NCBI GenBank assembly: GCA_035578905.1
Contig: JAQJVL010000415.1
Location: 278,501 to 342,500 of the forward strand
Reading direction: 5' to 3'
Origin: Stictocephala bisonia
Lineage: Eukaryota; Arthropoda; Insecta; Hemiptera; Membracidae
Length of the DNA: 64,000 nt
Part shown: positions 46,577-58,799 of the stretch, piece by piece
How positions within the stretch are numbered: position 1 is the first letter of the stretch
Layout of the letters: each line of letters opens with the position of its first letter
Notes under the pieces: model-generated
Databases searched by the model: none
The model's input: the letters and a program-made list of their open reading frames with translations, nothing else
Told to the model about the DNA's origin: nothing
Made by a program: the position numbers and the translations under genes

Positions 46577-47089
46577 TCAAGGTTAACATAAGACAAGAAA
46601 AAATAAATGTACAGTAAGAACCAAGAATCTATGTTATGTAACTACATAACATAGCTTTTTCGTGTCGTCTTATAATGTTGTTTCTGAATTTTTAAACACC
46701 GTATATCAGTACCTTCCTAAGAGAATCTCACCTCTTTAGTAACAACAGACAAATTTCTGTGATCACCACTTATCTTCATTGCAGGGACAATTGAAGAAGG
46801 CGATATCTTTACTTTATCATAACAGAATTATCTTTATCATTACAGAAGTAGCTGACAGGAAATCAGTACTTGTGATATAAATTATGTTTTTATTCTCTCG
46901 TCTCTTACAGTATATTTTTCTGGGTGGCTTTTTCAGAAGTAAATTTATTTAGTTACTCAAAAAATGCTATACGGTGACACATACAATTTATGTGATGTCT
47001 TATATTACTAATAATTTAACAAATTATTAAAATTTGTTATTAATAAAATTATTACAATTTCAGACTATAATCTTCTTATACAAGCAGCG
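46577..47089. other. AT-rich spacer
   Basis: A small inverted pair, ATGTTATGTAACTACATAAC, lies near 46632. No gene supported. Confidence 0.5.
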
Positions 47090-47811
47090 TCCGGACGATT
47101 TTTTTTGAATTTTTATTTTTAATTGTGGGAGGGGGTTTCGGCCCCTCGAGAAATCGATTGACAGCGGTCTCAACACTGCTGGCAGCGGAAAATTCTGATT
47201 TATGCTCCAGGTGCTCCTAGACTTCTTTGTGCTATCGACTTCTAACAGAGAGTGGGATATCAAACTATGGATCTTTATCTCCTAAATCACATTATACCAT
47301 TACATTTCAGAAGAGAACATTTAAGGGCTCTGATCCTCCCCCGCCCCAATAAAAAATACGCTCAAAAATCCAAAATTAGGCAATTTAAAACTAATACACC
47401 CAGTGGGGTATCAAATTACCGGTATTCTTATGTTAATTACTATTATACCATCAGATTTTATAAAAGACTAGGTTTATGGCCTCCACTGACCCCAAAACCA
47501 AATTCATAGTCATACTGCTTAAGAATCCTGGCGAGGCCGTAGGCCGATCTTCCTCACGAGGCGACATGCCGAGATCCACAAATGGAATTGTAGCAGTGTT
47601 TTGGTGAGGCCGCAGGCCGAACTTTGCCACGCGAGGCCGTAGGCCGATTTCCACAAAGGGGCCTATAGCAGAGGTCTTGGCGGGGCCGCAGGCCGAGTTC
47701 CACAAAGGAGCTAAAGGTAGAGTTACCAGGCGAGGCCGCACGCCGAGCTTCCCTCACGAGCGCAGCAAGTGACGGGGTTGGCACGCGAAGCGTGCAGGGG
47801 TGGCCCCTAGT
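47090..47811 (+). mobile_element. Helitron-like element, family H2, copy 3
   Basis: The 3' end reads GGCACGCGAAGCGTGCAGGG then GTGGCCCCTAG before T. GCACGC-GAA-GCGTGC is a perfect 6-bp-stem hairpin just upstream of CTAG, as known for Helitron 3' ends. Upstream parts include two related segments (GTGGGATATCAAACTATGGA at 47252 and GTGGGGTATCAAATTACCGG at 47403). The 5' limit near 47090 is a guess. No Rep or helicase frame seen; minus-strand frames over 47451-47901 follow from the GC-rich repeats. Confidence 0.5.
47528..47745. repeat. GC-rich hairpin repeat (GAGGCCGNAGGCCGA)
   Basis: Four or five copies of GCGAGGCCGTAGGCCGA-type units, each with the GGCCG.AGGCC inverted repeat and mostly followed by TTCCACAAAGG. 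They sit directly upstream of the CTAG terminus at 47811. Confidence 0.8.
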
Positions 47812-49529
47812 AGAATACAAATTTAAATAAAACAGGAATGTTTTTGAATATACAGTATCAATAAGCATTAGGCCTAAGTATATTCTGGCAGCAGCTTGCA
47901 TTTATGCAGTAAGCGAATTAGTTTATTGTTTTCTTAGCCTTTGTATGTCATATTTTGATAAATATCAAATTGATAAAATCTAATAATTTTTTTGATAAAA
48001 AGTAAGTTACATGAAATTTCAGTTCAGATCCAGTAACATATCCACGTCATACAATAAGAGCTAACATTAAATACATTTAAGAGTTATATATAATTACAGT
48101 ATACTTTATTGTTTGAATTACTACTAAAATGAAGAAATCTCGAAATATCGCACTCCGAAATATTGTAGATATCTATCGGAAACTCGTCAAGAGACGCGGT
48201 AGAGTCTAGCGCCAAGTACACTAAAAAATGCACAGGTCAATAAATATGATTGATATAAAAAAAATAGACATTGCGTAATTTTTATTTGAAATTAAAATAT
48301 GAATTAACATTCTTTAACATCCACAGTTCCTCTCTCTTTGCCGTATTAAACTCTCTTCCTCTCACATTCAAGTAGCCGACTCAGGATACTTAACTCGGCA
48401 TATTTAACCTGGAACTTCCACTTTACCCAGAGTTAGATTTCTCTAATTTCTCTCATTCTCGGTTACCAAACGTCAAAGATTTTCTTGTAGGCACCGAATT
48501 TCGGATTTGGGTCCCAACAATTGAGAGGTCCAGCTAAATTCGCAGTATGTTACAGTTTCTCGGTAGGGTAGAAAATTTTTCGGGTTACAAAGACAGTCAT
48601 CAAACTTATTAAATTTGTTATAATTAGTCAAAGTATATTGTTTTTCATTTAATTATCAATTTACGTGTAGTATTTCTTTACTATTACAACGGGCCTCTTC
48701 AGCTACTTTCTGTGAACAATACAAGCCTCTGTCTACCATACCAAACGAAAAAAAAAGCTCATCCGGAAATATGGCCAGAAAAATATGGAACTTTAAGTAA
48801 CTTAGCTTAGATACGGACAAGGATTCACAGATAAATAGTTACCAATTGCGAATATAGTATAATGCACGTATTATATACTGAAGACTTCAAGTTTACTGTA
48901 TTACTCTACTCCAGTCGTTTGACGTAGGCTATCTCTGCCACATCCGCTGACAGGCCGGGAAGGTCAGCCGACCATCCGTCCCCTTATTTAGAAAGCGGTT
49001 GGACTACATCTACCTTCCCCGTCACATAGAGAACCAGCATTAGTTCTATAACTATTATTTGTAAAAATAGTCTGTATCAATAACATGTCCAAACAAATAG
49101 GGAATGAGCCACAAGTTTTGCGCCTTATTATAACTGCCCTTTTGTTTGTTTCTATTTTTTATGGAAAGTTTAAAAGTAATCACGAATAAAATAATGGCAC
49201 GTTTTATAAGCTATTAAATTCTTATTTTTATGTATCAATATCTACATTGAAAAAATAATATTCCACGAAAAAACTAAAACCATTCTAGTTATATTTATAA
49301 CCCCACATAGAGTGTCCTCAAATTTCTGATCGTATTTAATAGTTATTAAAAAAAATGTTTGTAAAGAAAAACAAGGGTAACATCACAGTTTGAGCAAATA
49401 CAATTTACTAAAAATAATTCATGTTTCAAATTGTTTCCTTTTAAAGCTTATAAATATTTTCGCACTATTAAAAAAATTAATAATGTTATGAAAAATATGT
49501 GAAGGGTCACACTTATACAGGAAGAAAAC
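47812..49529. other. AT-rich spacer
   Basis: No gene or repeat that I can support in this 1.7-kb segment. Confidence 0.5.
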
Positions 49530-50430
49530 GTTATATAAGTTGTCCAGTTTCGACTGTCACACATTTTAAAAGATCGTTTGTCAGGTCAATACAAGCAAAC
49601 GATACCATATACCATGTGTCTTCTCGATTAGATTTCCGTCTGTATGACTGTATGTGTTTTTGACAAACATTTGAGCATATAAAAAACCGTTGAAATACAA
49701 TACGGTACTGAATTTTAGTATGAAAATTGATCTTAGAAAAACACATTTTATGTAAAAAGGCTGTATGTATAAGATAATCAGTTTCAAAACGGTAGCTATC
49801 TAAAAGTTTCAAAGTCAAATATAAACAAAACTAAAAAATTTGCCCTAATAATGTTAAAGTACAATATTTGCAAACCACACTATGCCAAATTCAACTACAT
49901 ACCAATTTAAATGATCGAGTGATTAAAAAACAGAGGAAACACATTGTCATCTCGGAGAAGAGTAGAGTACTCAGATGACAATGTTTTTAGTCACAAAAAA
50001 AGCATTTCCTCTATTATTTATCACTCAATCTTTTTAATTGGCATATCGTTGAATTTTGCATAGTACAGTACAATTTACAAATATTGTACTTTGACGTTAT
50101 TTGGGTAAAATGTGTAGGTTTTTTATATTATTGATTGTATATTGATTATATAATTGACTTTGAGATTTTTAGACAGCTGCCATTTGGAAACTGATAATCT
50201 TATACATACAGCCTTTTTACATGAGATTTGTTTTTCTAAGATAAACTTTCAAACCAAAATTCAGTTTTGTATGTCTAACGGTTTTTTTAAATACTCAAAT
50301 TTTTGTCCAAAACACATACAGACACATAGACGGAAAACGAATCGAGAAAAACACATATTAGGCCTATATGGTATAAATTTGCTTGTATTGATTTGACAAA
50401 CAATCCTCTAAAATATGTGACAATGTATAC
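49530..50430. mobile_element. ~900-bp palindrome (foldback element)
   Basis: Arms of ~430 bp, about 49530-49950 and 49975-50430, are diverged inverse copies centred near 49963. Matching blocks include AAAAGGCTGTATGTATAAGA, TTTCCGTCTGTATGACTGTA versus TTTCCGTCTATGTGTCTGTA, and CATTGTCATCT. Each arm holds an outward-reading open frame (minus 49531-49818, 95 codons; plus 50154-50396, 80 codons) whose products are related (shared YLIHTAFLH/NLIHTAFLH, CFSKINF, KHIQ). I see no known domain in them. They may be shadows of the repeat. Confidence 0.82.
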
Positions 50431-50640
50431 ATTATTACAATAAATAACAAAATACTAACTAATACGACGACTATCACCACTGATTCTTAAATAAATAAAT
50501 ATATCAAAGTATCAAATTAAGTGGAACATTAAAAACCCGTGGGACAGAGGTTTGACAGTAAGAATTTTCAGAACTTAAAAAAATTGCATTCATATTAAAA
50601 GTTCAAAGCCTCCAGATGATCTGAAACTAACTTAATAATA

Positions 50641-51206
50641 GTATATTTCATAACAAGAGTAGAAAGTGGGATTTGCATGTTCGAGACCATATGTTTGAAG
50701 TGCGAGACTTGTCGAGCACTTCAATTAATTGGTCGAGAACATACAAAACACTTTCACTCGAGTTTTGAACGATACTTTTCAATACACTACGGAATAAAAA
50801 CAGGTGTTGTTGACTGTGGAAAATTTTCGGTTGTAAACAATGTTACTTTCGGTAGTAAACAATAGACAGCTGTTGAAAATATGATGTTTCGCAGGTTGTA
50901 AACACATAACGAAAACATCTAAACTCATAGTAGTGTAGTGAAATAGTATATTTCATAACAAGAGTGGAAAGTGGGGTTTTGCATGTTCGAGACCATATGT
51001 TTGAATTGAATATACTTCAATTGGTCGAGAACGATATTTTTCACTACACTACGGAATAAAAACAGGTGTTGTTGACTGTGGAAAATTTTCGGTTGTAAAC
51101 AATGTTACTTTCGGTAGTAAACAATAGACAGCTGTTGAAAATATGATGTTTCGCAGGTTGTAAACACATAACGAAAACAGCTAAACTCATAGTAGTGTAG
51201 TGAAAA
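50641..51206. repeat. Direct duplication of ~300 bp containing a short TIR element
   Basis: GTATATTTCATAACAAGAGT starts at 50641 and 50947. Both copies end with the same ~170-bp unit bounded by inverse ends (TTTTCACTACACTACGG and TAGTAGTGTAGTGAAAA at 51037-51206; a slightly mutated version at 50774-50943). The final ~140 bp are almost identical between copies, so the duplication is recent; the middle of copy 2 lacks about 40 bp. Confidence 0.88.
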
Positions 51207-51549
51207 ATAAATAAAAGAGATTGCACCAAACAATAATATGAAAACATTCAAGTAAGCTACTGTAGTTAATAAAAAACAGTCAAAAAACAATAAATTAATT
51301 AAAAATCCCATTTAAAATTTAAAACAGAAGTATGACAACTTACACATACTGTTATCAGATCCTCCATTACAATAAGACACATGATGGGACGGGTATGCTT
51401 TGGGTCTTACACGGAGTAAATAAATAACGCCATCTCTTTACTCCATTATCCCCCCAAAAGAGTTTAAATTGACTGTATTGAGTTTGTTCAATATACGCAA
51501 ACTATAAAATTTGTATTCATCTTTGCAAATTTAATTGTGAAAGTTTTGT
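51207..51549. other. AT-rich spacer
   Basis: No supported feature. Confidence 0.5.
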
Positions 51550-52135
51550 TTTGTTGTCTTTTATTATTTTAGGGAGGCCTATAATTGAAATAAAATGTAT
51601 CCATATGGTACCCGCAGGCCTAACCACCAAACTTCCGAGTTTAGAGCTTCCAGAGGCACTGAACACGTATCCTATAAGAAGGTCCAATTTTGTCCTCCCA
51701 AATTCAAAATTTCCTTTTTACAATAGTGTTCCAGGTCACTGTTTCCTTCCTTTCCGTGTGAGAGATAGTACTGTTCTGTATCCAAGGTGAAGACTAACAA
51801 TTGCAGAGGCTTCACTTTGGAGGGAATTTCACACTACGAACTTCTAATGGATTATGTATTTAGCCCCGTATCTGATGAGCTCACCACGCAGCTGGCTAAG
51901 AGGCGTTCACCACTGTGCCGTTACCGTAGTTCCGAAGTCACGTAAAGCGATTGGTCCAACGAGGTTACAAAACAAAACGGGTTCTTTGCAGGCGAGGAGA
52001 CCTCACCGGGGACAGAGATCTGTCCTGATGGGGGGTCTCCCCCTCCTCACTAAAGGCTATGGATACTGTTTGGCTTACTAGTAGTAGGCCTGAGTTGAAA
52101 TACGAGGTCTCGCGGAGCCTATCGTACTCCATCAA
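51550..52135 (+). other. GC-richer segment, possible exon or repeat remnant
   Basis: The composition rises against its surroundings. Open frames at 51551-51790 (79 codons) and 51854-52081 (75 codons) lie in tandem on the plus strand, and a splice-acceptor-like TTTTATTATTTTAG precedes 51573. I recognise no domain in either frame. It may be an exon, an element remnant, or neither. Confidence 0.25.
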
Positions 52136-53164
52136 TTATCATTAAAAAACACACACACCAGTGTCTAGATGTAGAAATAAAATGGCTGATGTCACTAAAA
52201 GACCCTCCCTATAACACTTTCTCGGATTCCCTCCCCTCCCCCAGTAACTATTACTAAACAAAATTATCAAGTCTTTGCTTGTTTTTGTTAAAATTATGGA
52301 TCAAATCTAAATTTTTACTAGCATTTCAGTGTAAGATTCAATAAAATACAACAAAAATAATAAAGCTCTTTTAAATAATGCACTATTTACATTATAATAA
52401 AGTGAGCATCTAATTAATTTAGAAAGGCGTTCCTTTTGGTGAACTAATAATTTTAGTTAAATAATACAGAAATAAATAACAACTTCAATTTAGTGCGTGT
52501 CTCGGCGTGATGGTGGGAGACCTACTTGTAAGTTCAATGTCGTCAGAGAATCAAGCTTCCCGCCAGACAAGTGCCAGAGCTATTTATAGCTCTGTGATCT
52601 CTGCTCGCACAAACATGGCGCGGACTTTGAGCACCAGGCAACAAAGATCAGTATTTCGTCAATAGTTCATACGTTATTCGGCTGGAAGGAGCTCCCAAGA
52701 ACTCCTTCATACCCCCAATACTCTTTGTTCTTGAAGTTGTTTATCACTAGTTTTATTATCACTACATTCCTTATAGTATTTCAAAACATAATTAACGATG
52801 AAGTAGACAACGTTTAAAGCGTTTAATAGTCCACTGGAAAAGTACGCAAGAAAACGTTCTAATGCATTTTAGCCTCTTTGTATAGAGTAATTAAATGTTT
52901 TACGTCACAAGAAGCATTTAGTTTAAATGATAATATTCTCCAAGATTTGTTTCCTAAAGGTTTATGGAGAAATCAACTAAATAAAGATGAATGTTTGCTC
53001 TGTACAGTTTTAAAAGAAATTATACCTGTAGTTTTTAACAGCAACTTTATAACTTGAATGTAATAAGGTAAGGATAGTTTACATAAAACATCGCACTTTT
53101 TAGGAATTTAAAATTAACCATAAGAACAATCATTATTATGATTCATTAATTAATTGCTCTCATT
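52136..53164. other. Spacer with a TATA-containing palindrome
   Basis: AGAGCTATTTATAGCTCT (52575-52592) is an inverted repeat with TATTTATA at its centre, about 25-30 bp upstream of a CpG-containing ATGGCGCGGACTTTGAG that opens only 16 codons (from 52615). This could be a core promoter but no gene follows that I can see. Confidence 0.3.
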
Positions 53165-53310
53165 AACGGGATTGTTAGTTAGCCAACAGTTATATACTAC
53201 GTGGTTCGGATTTCACGACAAACTGTAAGTTACTACTGTCCTAGCTATTGGCTATTAATAACTTACCCTATCTAAGCCTAAGTATAACTCGGTTGGTAAC
53301 CAGACTACAC
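53165..53310 (+). mobile_element. SINE-like dispersed repeat, copy 4
   Basis: TACTACGTGGTTCGGATTTC, CCTAGCTATTGGCTATTAAT and GTAACCAGACTACAC match 14705-14885. This copy is diverged at its 5' part. Confidence 0.6.
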
Positions 53311-55348
53311 GAGTCAACCACGCTCGTTCTGTATACATGTCTAAAGTAAGTAAAAAATAAGTCAGTATCTCGTATCTAAATCAAGCGTCATAAGGACTAT
53401 CGATAAAAAATTAAAGTTCGAAAATATAGCTTCCAGCGGACATACATATGTTATTAGATATCTCGTTTCTAAATATGATATTAATTATATTTATTTAAAA
53501 AACGGACAAACTCACAAAATACGAATAATGATTTCGAGACGAATCAGATCATCAGTAATCAGGCTACATAATACTAACATCACGTGAACAATCTACTGAC
53601 CTAACAATGTAGAAAGTAACTGACTTATCGTCAGTTTAGTGGGCAGGGCTGTTCAAACGTCAAATACACATGCTGATCGTATTGTTGACTGTGCGATGAA
53701 GATATTGTGCAATAACTTCTTCTAGACTATTGACTCTTTGGGAAAATTCCAAAACTTGGACAAAGTAATACAACAGTACAGAATAATTATTAGTTTTACA
53801 CACATAACAAGGTACTAATTTATTAATAATAGATATGACTAATAGAACTGCATCTTTTATTACCTTAATTGGTATTCTATGCTTTAAATAGTTTTGTTTA
53901 TTAATTAGCATTAGTATTTATTTGAAAATTAATTATTACCCTATCTAAAATGATAACATAACATCTCAATACAATATTAACAAACTTGTAATAATTATTA
54001 TTGCCAACAACAACGTCGCAGGCAACAGTTAATTGTGGATCTGTTATTATTATTTAAAAAAATAATTTGTAACTCTAAGCACAGCGTTCAGTACTGATTT
54101 AATCTTGCCAAATTTATTTATTTATTTATTTTATTAAAACTTTAGAACTGCCGTAAAAGATTAACTCTATTTTTGGTATAGTTTTTGTTTAATTTAAACG
54201 AAACATACAAACCTCCCATCTTAAAAACTGATTGCAACTAAAAATAACTATTATGACTAGACCTATATGACTCAAAACTTAAAATGTACACAAATGCAAT
54301 ATAATTATTATATGTGTAACTATAATTCTTAGTATTATTATAAAATTATTCATTATTTACATACTGTATTAAATAACGTTTGACTAATTGTTTACTTATA
54401 TTGCAAATAATAAATTAAAGAAACGCAAATTTTTAACAGTTACTTGCACGGTTTTGTTAGCAATTTCTAGAACATGTATCTCTTTAGACTTACTGAGAAC
54501 TTCAAACTTGCCGATCTACAAAAGTATATTATTTAAGAGTTTATAAGAACAGAAACTTGTTGCCCTAGCAACCTTAGTTACTAACAATGACTACATTCGT
54601 TCGTCTACACTCATCATCACACGCATTCGCTCATATATTGACGATCGGCCTCTTAATAATGTGTGTTATAATTTCTCACTTGTAAAATCATTATAAATAA
54701 TCTGCAGCTATTCAACAGGAGAACTAATGTATTAGGCCTATACCAGTATATTTTCATACAAACGGAAATTACTATAAACACGCTTTTTATACATTACCAA
54801 ATCCCTCTAATTTCATAATATATTGATACTTTTCAAACATAAAAATATACAATATATTAAAGAAAGTGCTTGTTGAATTGAATTATTTAAAATATAGTAA
54901 ATTCATAACCAACATGTTTTTAATGATGTTCCTATCTTAAACATTAATTTTCTTATGATGCACTAATGATGATAAATTTAACTGCAAAATAAATATTGTG
55001 AAAGATTCATTGATAAGACGAATCTAATAATTTCAATAAATAATTAATTACCTTTACTGTAAGCCAGTCCAAGTATCCAAATAATATTTCACTTCACTTT
55101 AAATAAATTTTATTGTAAAACGAAAAGTGTTACCATTAATTCTAATACGAAACACTCTAGGTTTGTCCACTGTCAGGCGCGCGCTCACCGACTGATCAGC
55201 TGTTAGGAGAGTGAGCGCGGCAATGTTTACGCAAGCTGCCAACCTATGAACACCAACTTGTTGCTCCAATAAAAACCCGAAACTTTCGCCAGTTCGTAAG
55301 TTCGTGTGCCATCATGGTGGTGTTAGCACGGCATAAAGCGACAATATT
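53311..55348. other. AT-rich spacer
   Basis: No supported gene. A minus-strand 83-codon frame at 53660-53911 shows no motif. A GC-richer patch (GGCGCGCGCTCACCGACTGA) lies near 55175-55225. Confidence 0.45.
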
Positions 55349-55798
55349 CAGGGTGGAAAAAATATGGAAACGCTTTCACAACTTTGGTATGACTTCACTT
55401 GTAAAGGTGAAATCTTGTACATGATCATGGCTACAAAGAACATACTTTTTGACGCCATTAGCGACATTTATTTTTTTTCGTGGGGATGGCCCACAAGAAG
55501 TTGAACGAAAATCTTCAACGTAAGCCTAGGTCAAGTTTGCTATCAAATGAAAGGTATATTCAAGAGAAAATCATTGCCGAAAATCGGACTTCGAAAGGTT
55601 TATTCTTTACAGAGTAGTGGTCATTTGAATTTCAAAGTAACTATTTTGAAAAAAAAATATTTCTCTGCTATTTAACAGTTTTAAGTAAATTATTCTGATA
55701 AAAAATTATGTTTTGTGGAACAAAAATTAAAAAATATATAAAATTATTTACGAAAAATAACGTTGTTGTGAAAGCGTTTCCATATTTTTTCCACCCTG
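55349..55798. mobile_element. MITE with perfect ~34-bp terminal inverted repeats (450 bp)
   Basis: Both ends read inward CAGGGTGGAAAAAATATGGA then AACGCTTTCACAAC without mismatch. The interior has no coding frame. The CAGGGTG start is of a type seen in Tc1/mariner-like MITEs, but no clear target duplication could be fixed (flanks AATATT and TATATT). The exact TIR match suggests fairly recent activity. Confidence 0.88.
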
Positions 55799-58096
55799 TA
55801 TATTTAAAACGAACTCCATAAACAATCTTGTACATTCACTGACTTAGCCAATTCAATTTGTGTTTGTCAATTTGGCCAAATAAAAGACTTATTGATTTAC
55901 TTATTAAAATTATTACGATTAATTATTTAATTGTGTTTGCAAACTGACTTCTCATTTTATTTTATTTAAAAAAGAAGAAAACTTTGAGTGAAAAAGACAT
56001 GAGGGATTTTAAATTCGTGATTTAATTATATAAACTGATTATCTTATCCCTAATTCTTGTTAATATTATTATCTACAGTTACAAATATATGTCTTTGTTT
56101 TATGGAGTTGGGAATTTATTTAAAAAAAATTATAAACTAGGTATGCACTATAAATAATACTATACTAAAACTTACTTGTGGAAACAATTGATTGTTTCAA
56201 GGAAACAAAAATATTAAGATTTAAATGGAGTTAGTTTATAAAAGATGTTTTGTATTTTATCATTATAAGTGTGAAAAGACTTCTATTACAACTCTTATAA
56301 GTAATTGGTAATGAACCAAATATCTTATAAATATTTTTTCAAGCATTTTTCGTTTTTTATATCTGTTGTATTATTTCAACATTTGATTTAAGCATTTAGC
56401 TCCAGTAAATTGTGTAGTTTTCTTTTTGAAATGTGTTTGTTAAATTCTTTTAAAAGAATTTTATGTTTTACGGTATATCTACATTATAAAATAAACTTAC
56501 TATAAACAGTAGTAAATAATATTAATTTTTCAAATAAATCTTAAACAGTTTACATTTTTTGTCAACTTAACGACAGTTAAACTGTAACGATATAATTGTA
56601 AATGTACCTTACGTATTCCATAAGGGAATCGGTTCCCACGAAATTTCATGAGCCAGGAAGAAGACAAGATAGCTTGATTAGGTTCATTTTAAAGGTTATA
56701 GGTCAGGGGCGGTGGGAAAAACATCAAAAATGTAAAAAATATCCCATACTCCACCCCAATGTCCCTATAAGATCTAACAATTTTCTATCACTAGATGTGT
56801 TGACGGAACTTCATCAACACATTTATTGTTTTTATTGATACATAAAACAGCTGTTTATGTTGGTTTAAGCATTTTACTGATTGAACAATTATTCTGTGCT
56901 CACAACCAGTGACATGTGGACATAGGTGAGAGGAGAAGAGGGGGTTCTGTTATGAAAACACTGCTTTGCTAAACAATTGTCTTGAGGAAGTGTTAACCCT
57001 CAAAGTGACAGTTTTTAATCTTAAAATGGCAGGCGATTTTTCTCTAATTTACAGACATTTGTTATAAAATGTATAAAAATAGTCAACTACTTAAATTTGG
57101 TATCAATATGTTCATAATGAAGTAGGCTACCACTTCATGAAGTGGTGAGTGAAACATAAAAAATTACTAATATTTGTTGTACTTAACAATTTAAAATTTG
57201 TTTTCATAAATCACGAGAGGGGGGAGAGGTACCTCTAGGAAACAATATTGCGATAGTAAAACAAAAAATAGAATAGCCAAAATATTCTATATTTTACCTA
57301 ACTTTAGAAAATATATACATTACAAATCATAAAGGCAAAAATTAACTAAACATTTATAACCACAAACAACGCATGAGCTGGAAATTTGTTACCATGTAAA
57401 CGGTAAAATTAAATAAATTCCTAAATATTTAATATGAACACTACAGAGTTCATTTTAATGCTAACATTTACCTAAAAAATGCTATATCAAATAAATAAAT
57501 TGATTGGTTACTTAATTATTTTTATTAAAAACTAGTTATCCACAAAATAATAACCTATCAGGTATGACATATATAAAAATTTGATTCCGTTTGTAGTTTG
57601 GCCTAATGTATTACATTGATATTTTACTTTATATTATTAGACCTATAATATCACTTAGTAATTACACTCCAAGGTAAACACTGATCAACATGTAAACAGT
57701 CTAAAATACATAATTACTTAATAAAGTAATGTCCATGGTCATAAATTTATTGCCAAATTTCTCGTAAGCGAAATCACTATGCCAAGTCAAATAATCAATA
57801 GTAAATTACATATTACTGTAACTGGCAACTAACGTAGAATCCATAGACATCTAAAATAGCCGAAGCCTACCAAATGTGTACCGTAATAACAGTTATTCAC
57901 GGCTTGTCTGTAGAGAGAGCGGGTATCTGCACCGTTCTACTTCAGAAACACGAAAACGGCGCGGATGCCCGCACAGTGCCAATTGAGAGTTAAATAACTA
58001 CTATTATTATCTGCTGTTATTTATTATCGTAAGATTTGTTATTGATATGGTTAGTAGCAACACTGCCACGCGCCCAGGCTAATTGTTCAATCAGTA
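55799..58096. other. AT-rich spacer
   Basis: A 78-codon plus-strand frame at 56602-56838 has no recognisable domain. A GC-richer patch with GCGCGGATGCCCGCACAG lies near 57960. No gene supported. Confidence 0.45.
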
Positions 58097-58530
58097 TATT
58101 TTTAGCGTGGGTTAAAAACAATCTGAATTTTTATTTTTAGCGTGGGTTAAAAAACAATCTGATATTTTGAAGTTATACTTCTTTGCGCCCGTTAGACACT
58201 TTGGGATGGGATGTTGGTCGAGAAACCGCGTCACGCTGAAAAGTAAGAACAACTTTTTAAGAACTATCGATTAATCGATTGTTAATCGAAGAAATTACTG
58301 ATAATGATAATATAGGTGTATAATATAATAATGAAGTCACGTATAATATATTGAAGATAAATATATTGAATAATATTGAAAAATGTCTTATATTTCATTT
58401 ATATATCCTGTCTGTTTGTGTGCGTGAGTGGGTGTATGAGAATGGCCAAAGAAGTATAACTTCCACCGTGTGGTCCGACGCACACCCAATTTTTTATTTT
58501 TAGCGTGGGTTAAAAAACAGTCTGATATTT
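58097..58530. repeat. Triplicated TTTTTAGCGTGGGTTAAAAA motif around a TIR element
   Basis: The phrase TTTAGCGTGGGTTAAAAA with CAATCTGA or CAGTCTGA occurs near 58100, 58135 and 58498. The second and third copies flank the element at 58169-58463 and CACACCCAATTTTTTATTTT. The repeat may be part of the same element or older sequence duplicated on insertion. Confidence 0.7.
58169..58463. mobile_element. Short TIR element (~295 bp)
   Basis: Ends are GAAGTTATACTTCTTTG and the inverse CAAAGAAGTATAACTTC. Each end is itself near-palindromic (GAAGT.ATACTTC). The interior carries GTGTGCGTGAGTGGGTGTAT and no coding frame. Class unknown. Confidence 0.65.
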
Positions 58531-58799
58531 TTTATTATATAAAAGAGCTCTTAAGTAGAAACATTAGGCCTACTAAATATGTGTTCGGTTACTTTTAATA
58601 GATTTGCATTTTGTAGGAATTTGTTATGGATGTTCACTAAGAACAAGTTTTTTTAATTCCATTAGAAATAGGCTTAAAAAGAATCATTTTGTCTCCTGAG
58701 AAAATTAACAAAACATAAACATAAAAAAAAATCTAATGAAAAAAGATACTAAGTATTTTCTTTTGGTTTTAATAGTCCTATAGTAGTAATCTAGTGATA

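Noticed and set aside
51960..52070. Small nuclear RNA or 5S rRNA in the GC-richer segment
   Set aside because: Stem-like GC words are present, but none of the conserved snRNA or 5S motifs that I would expect.
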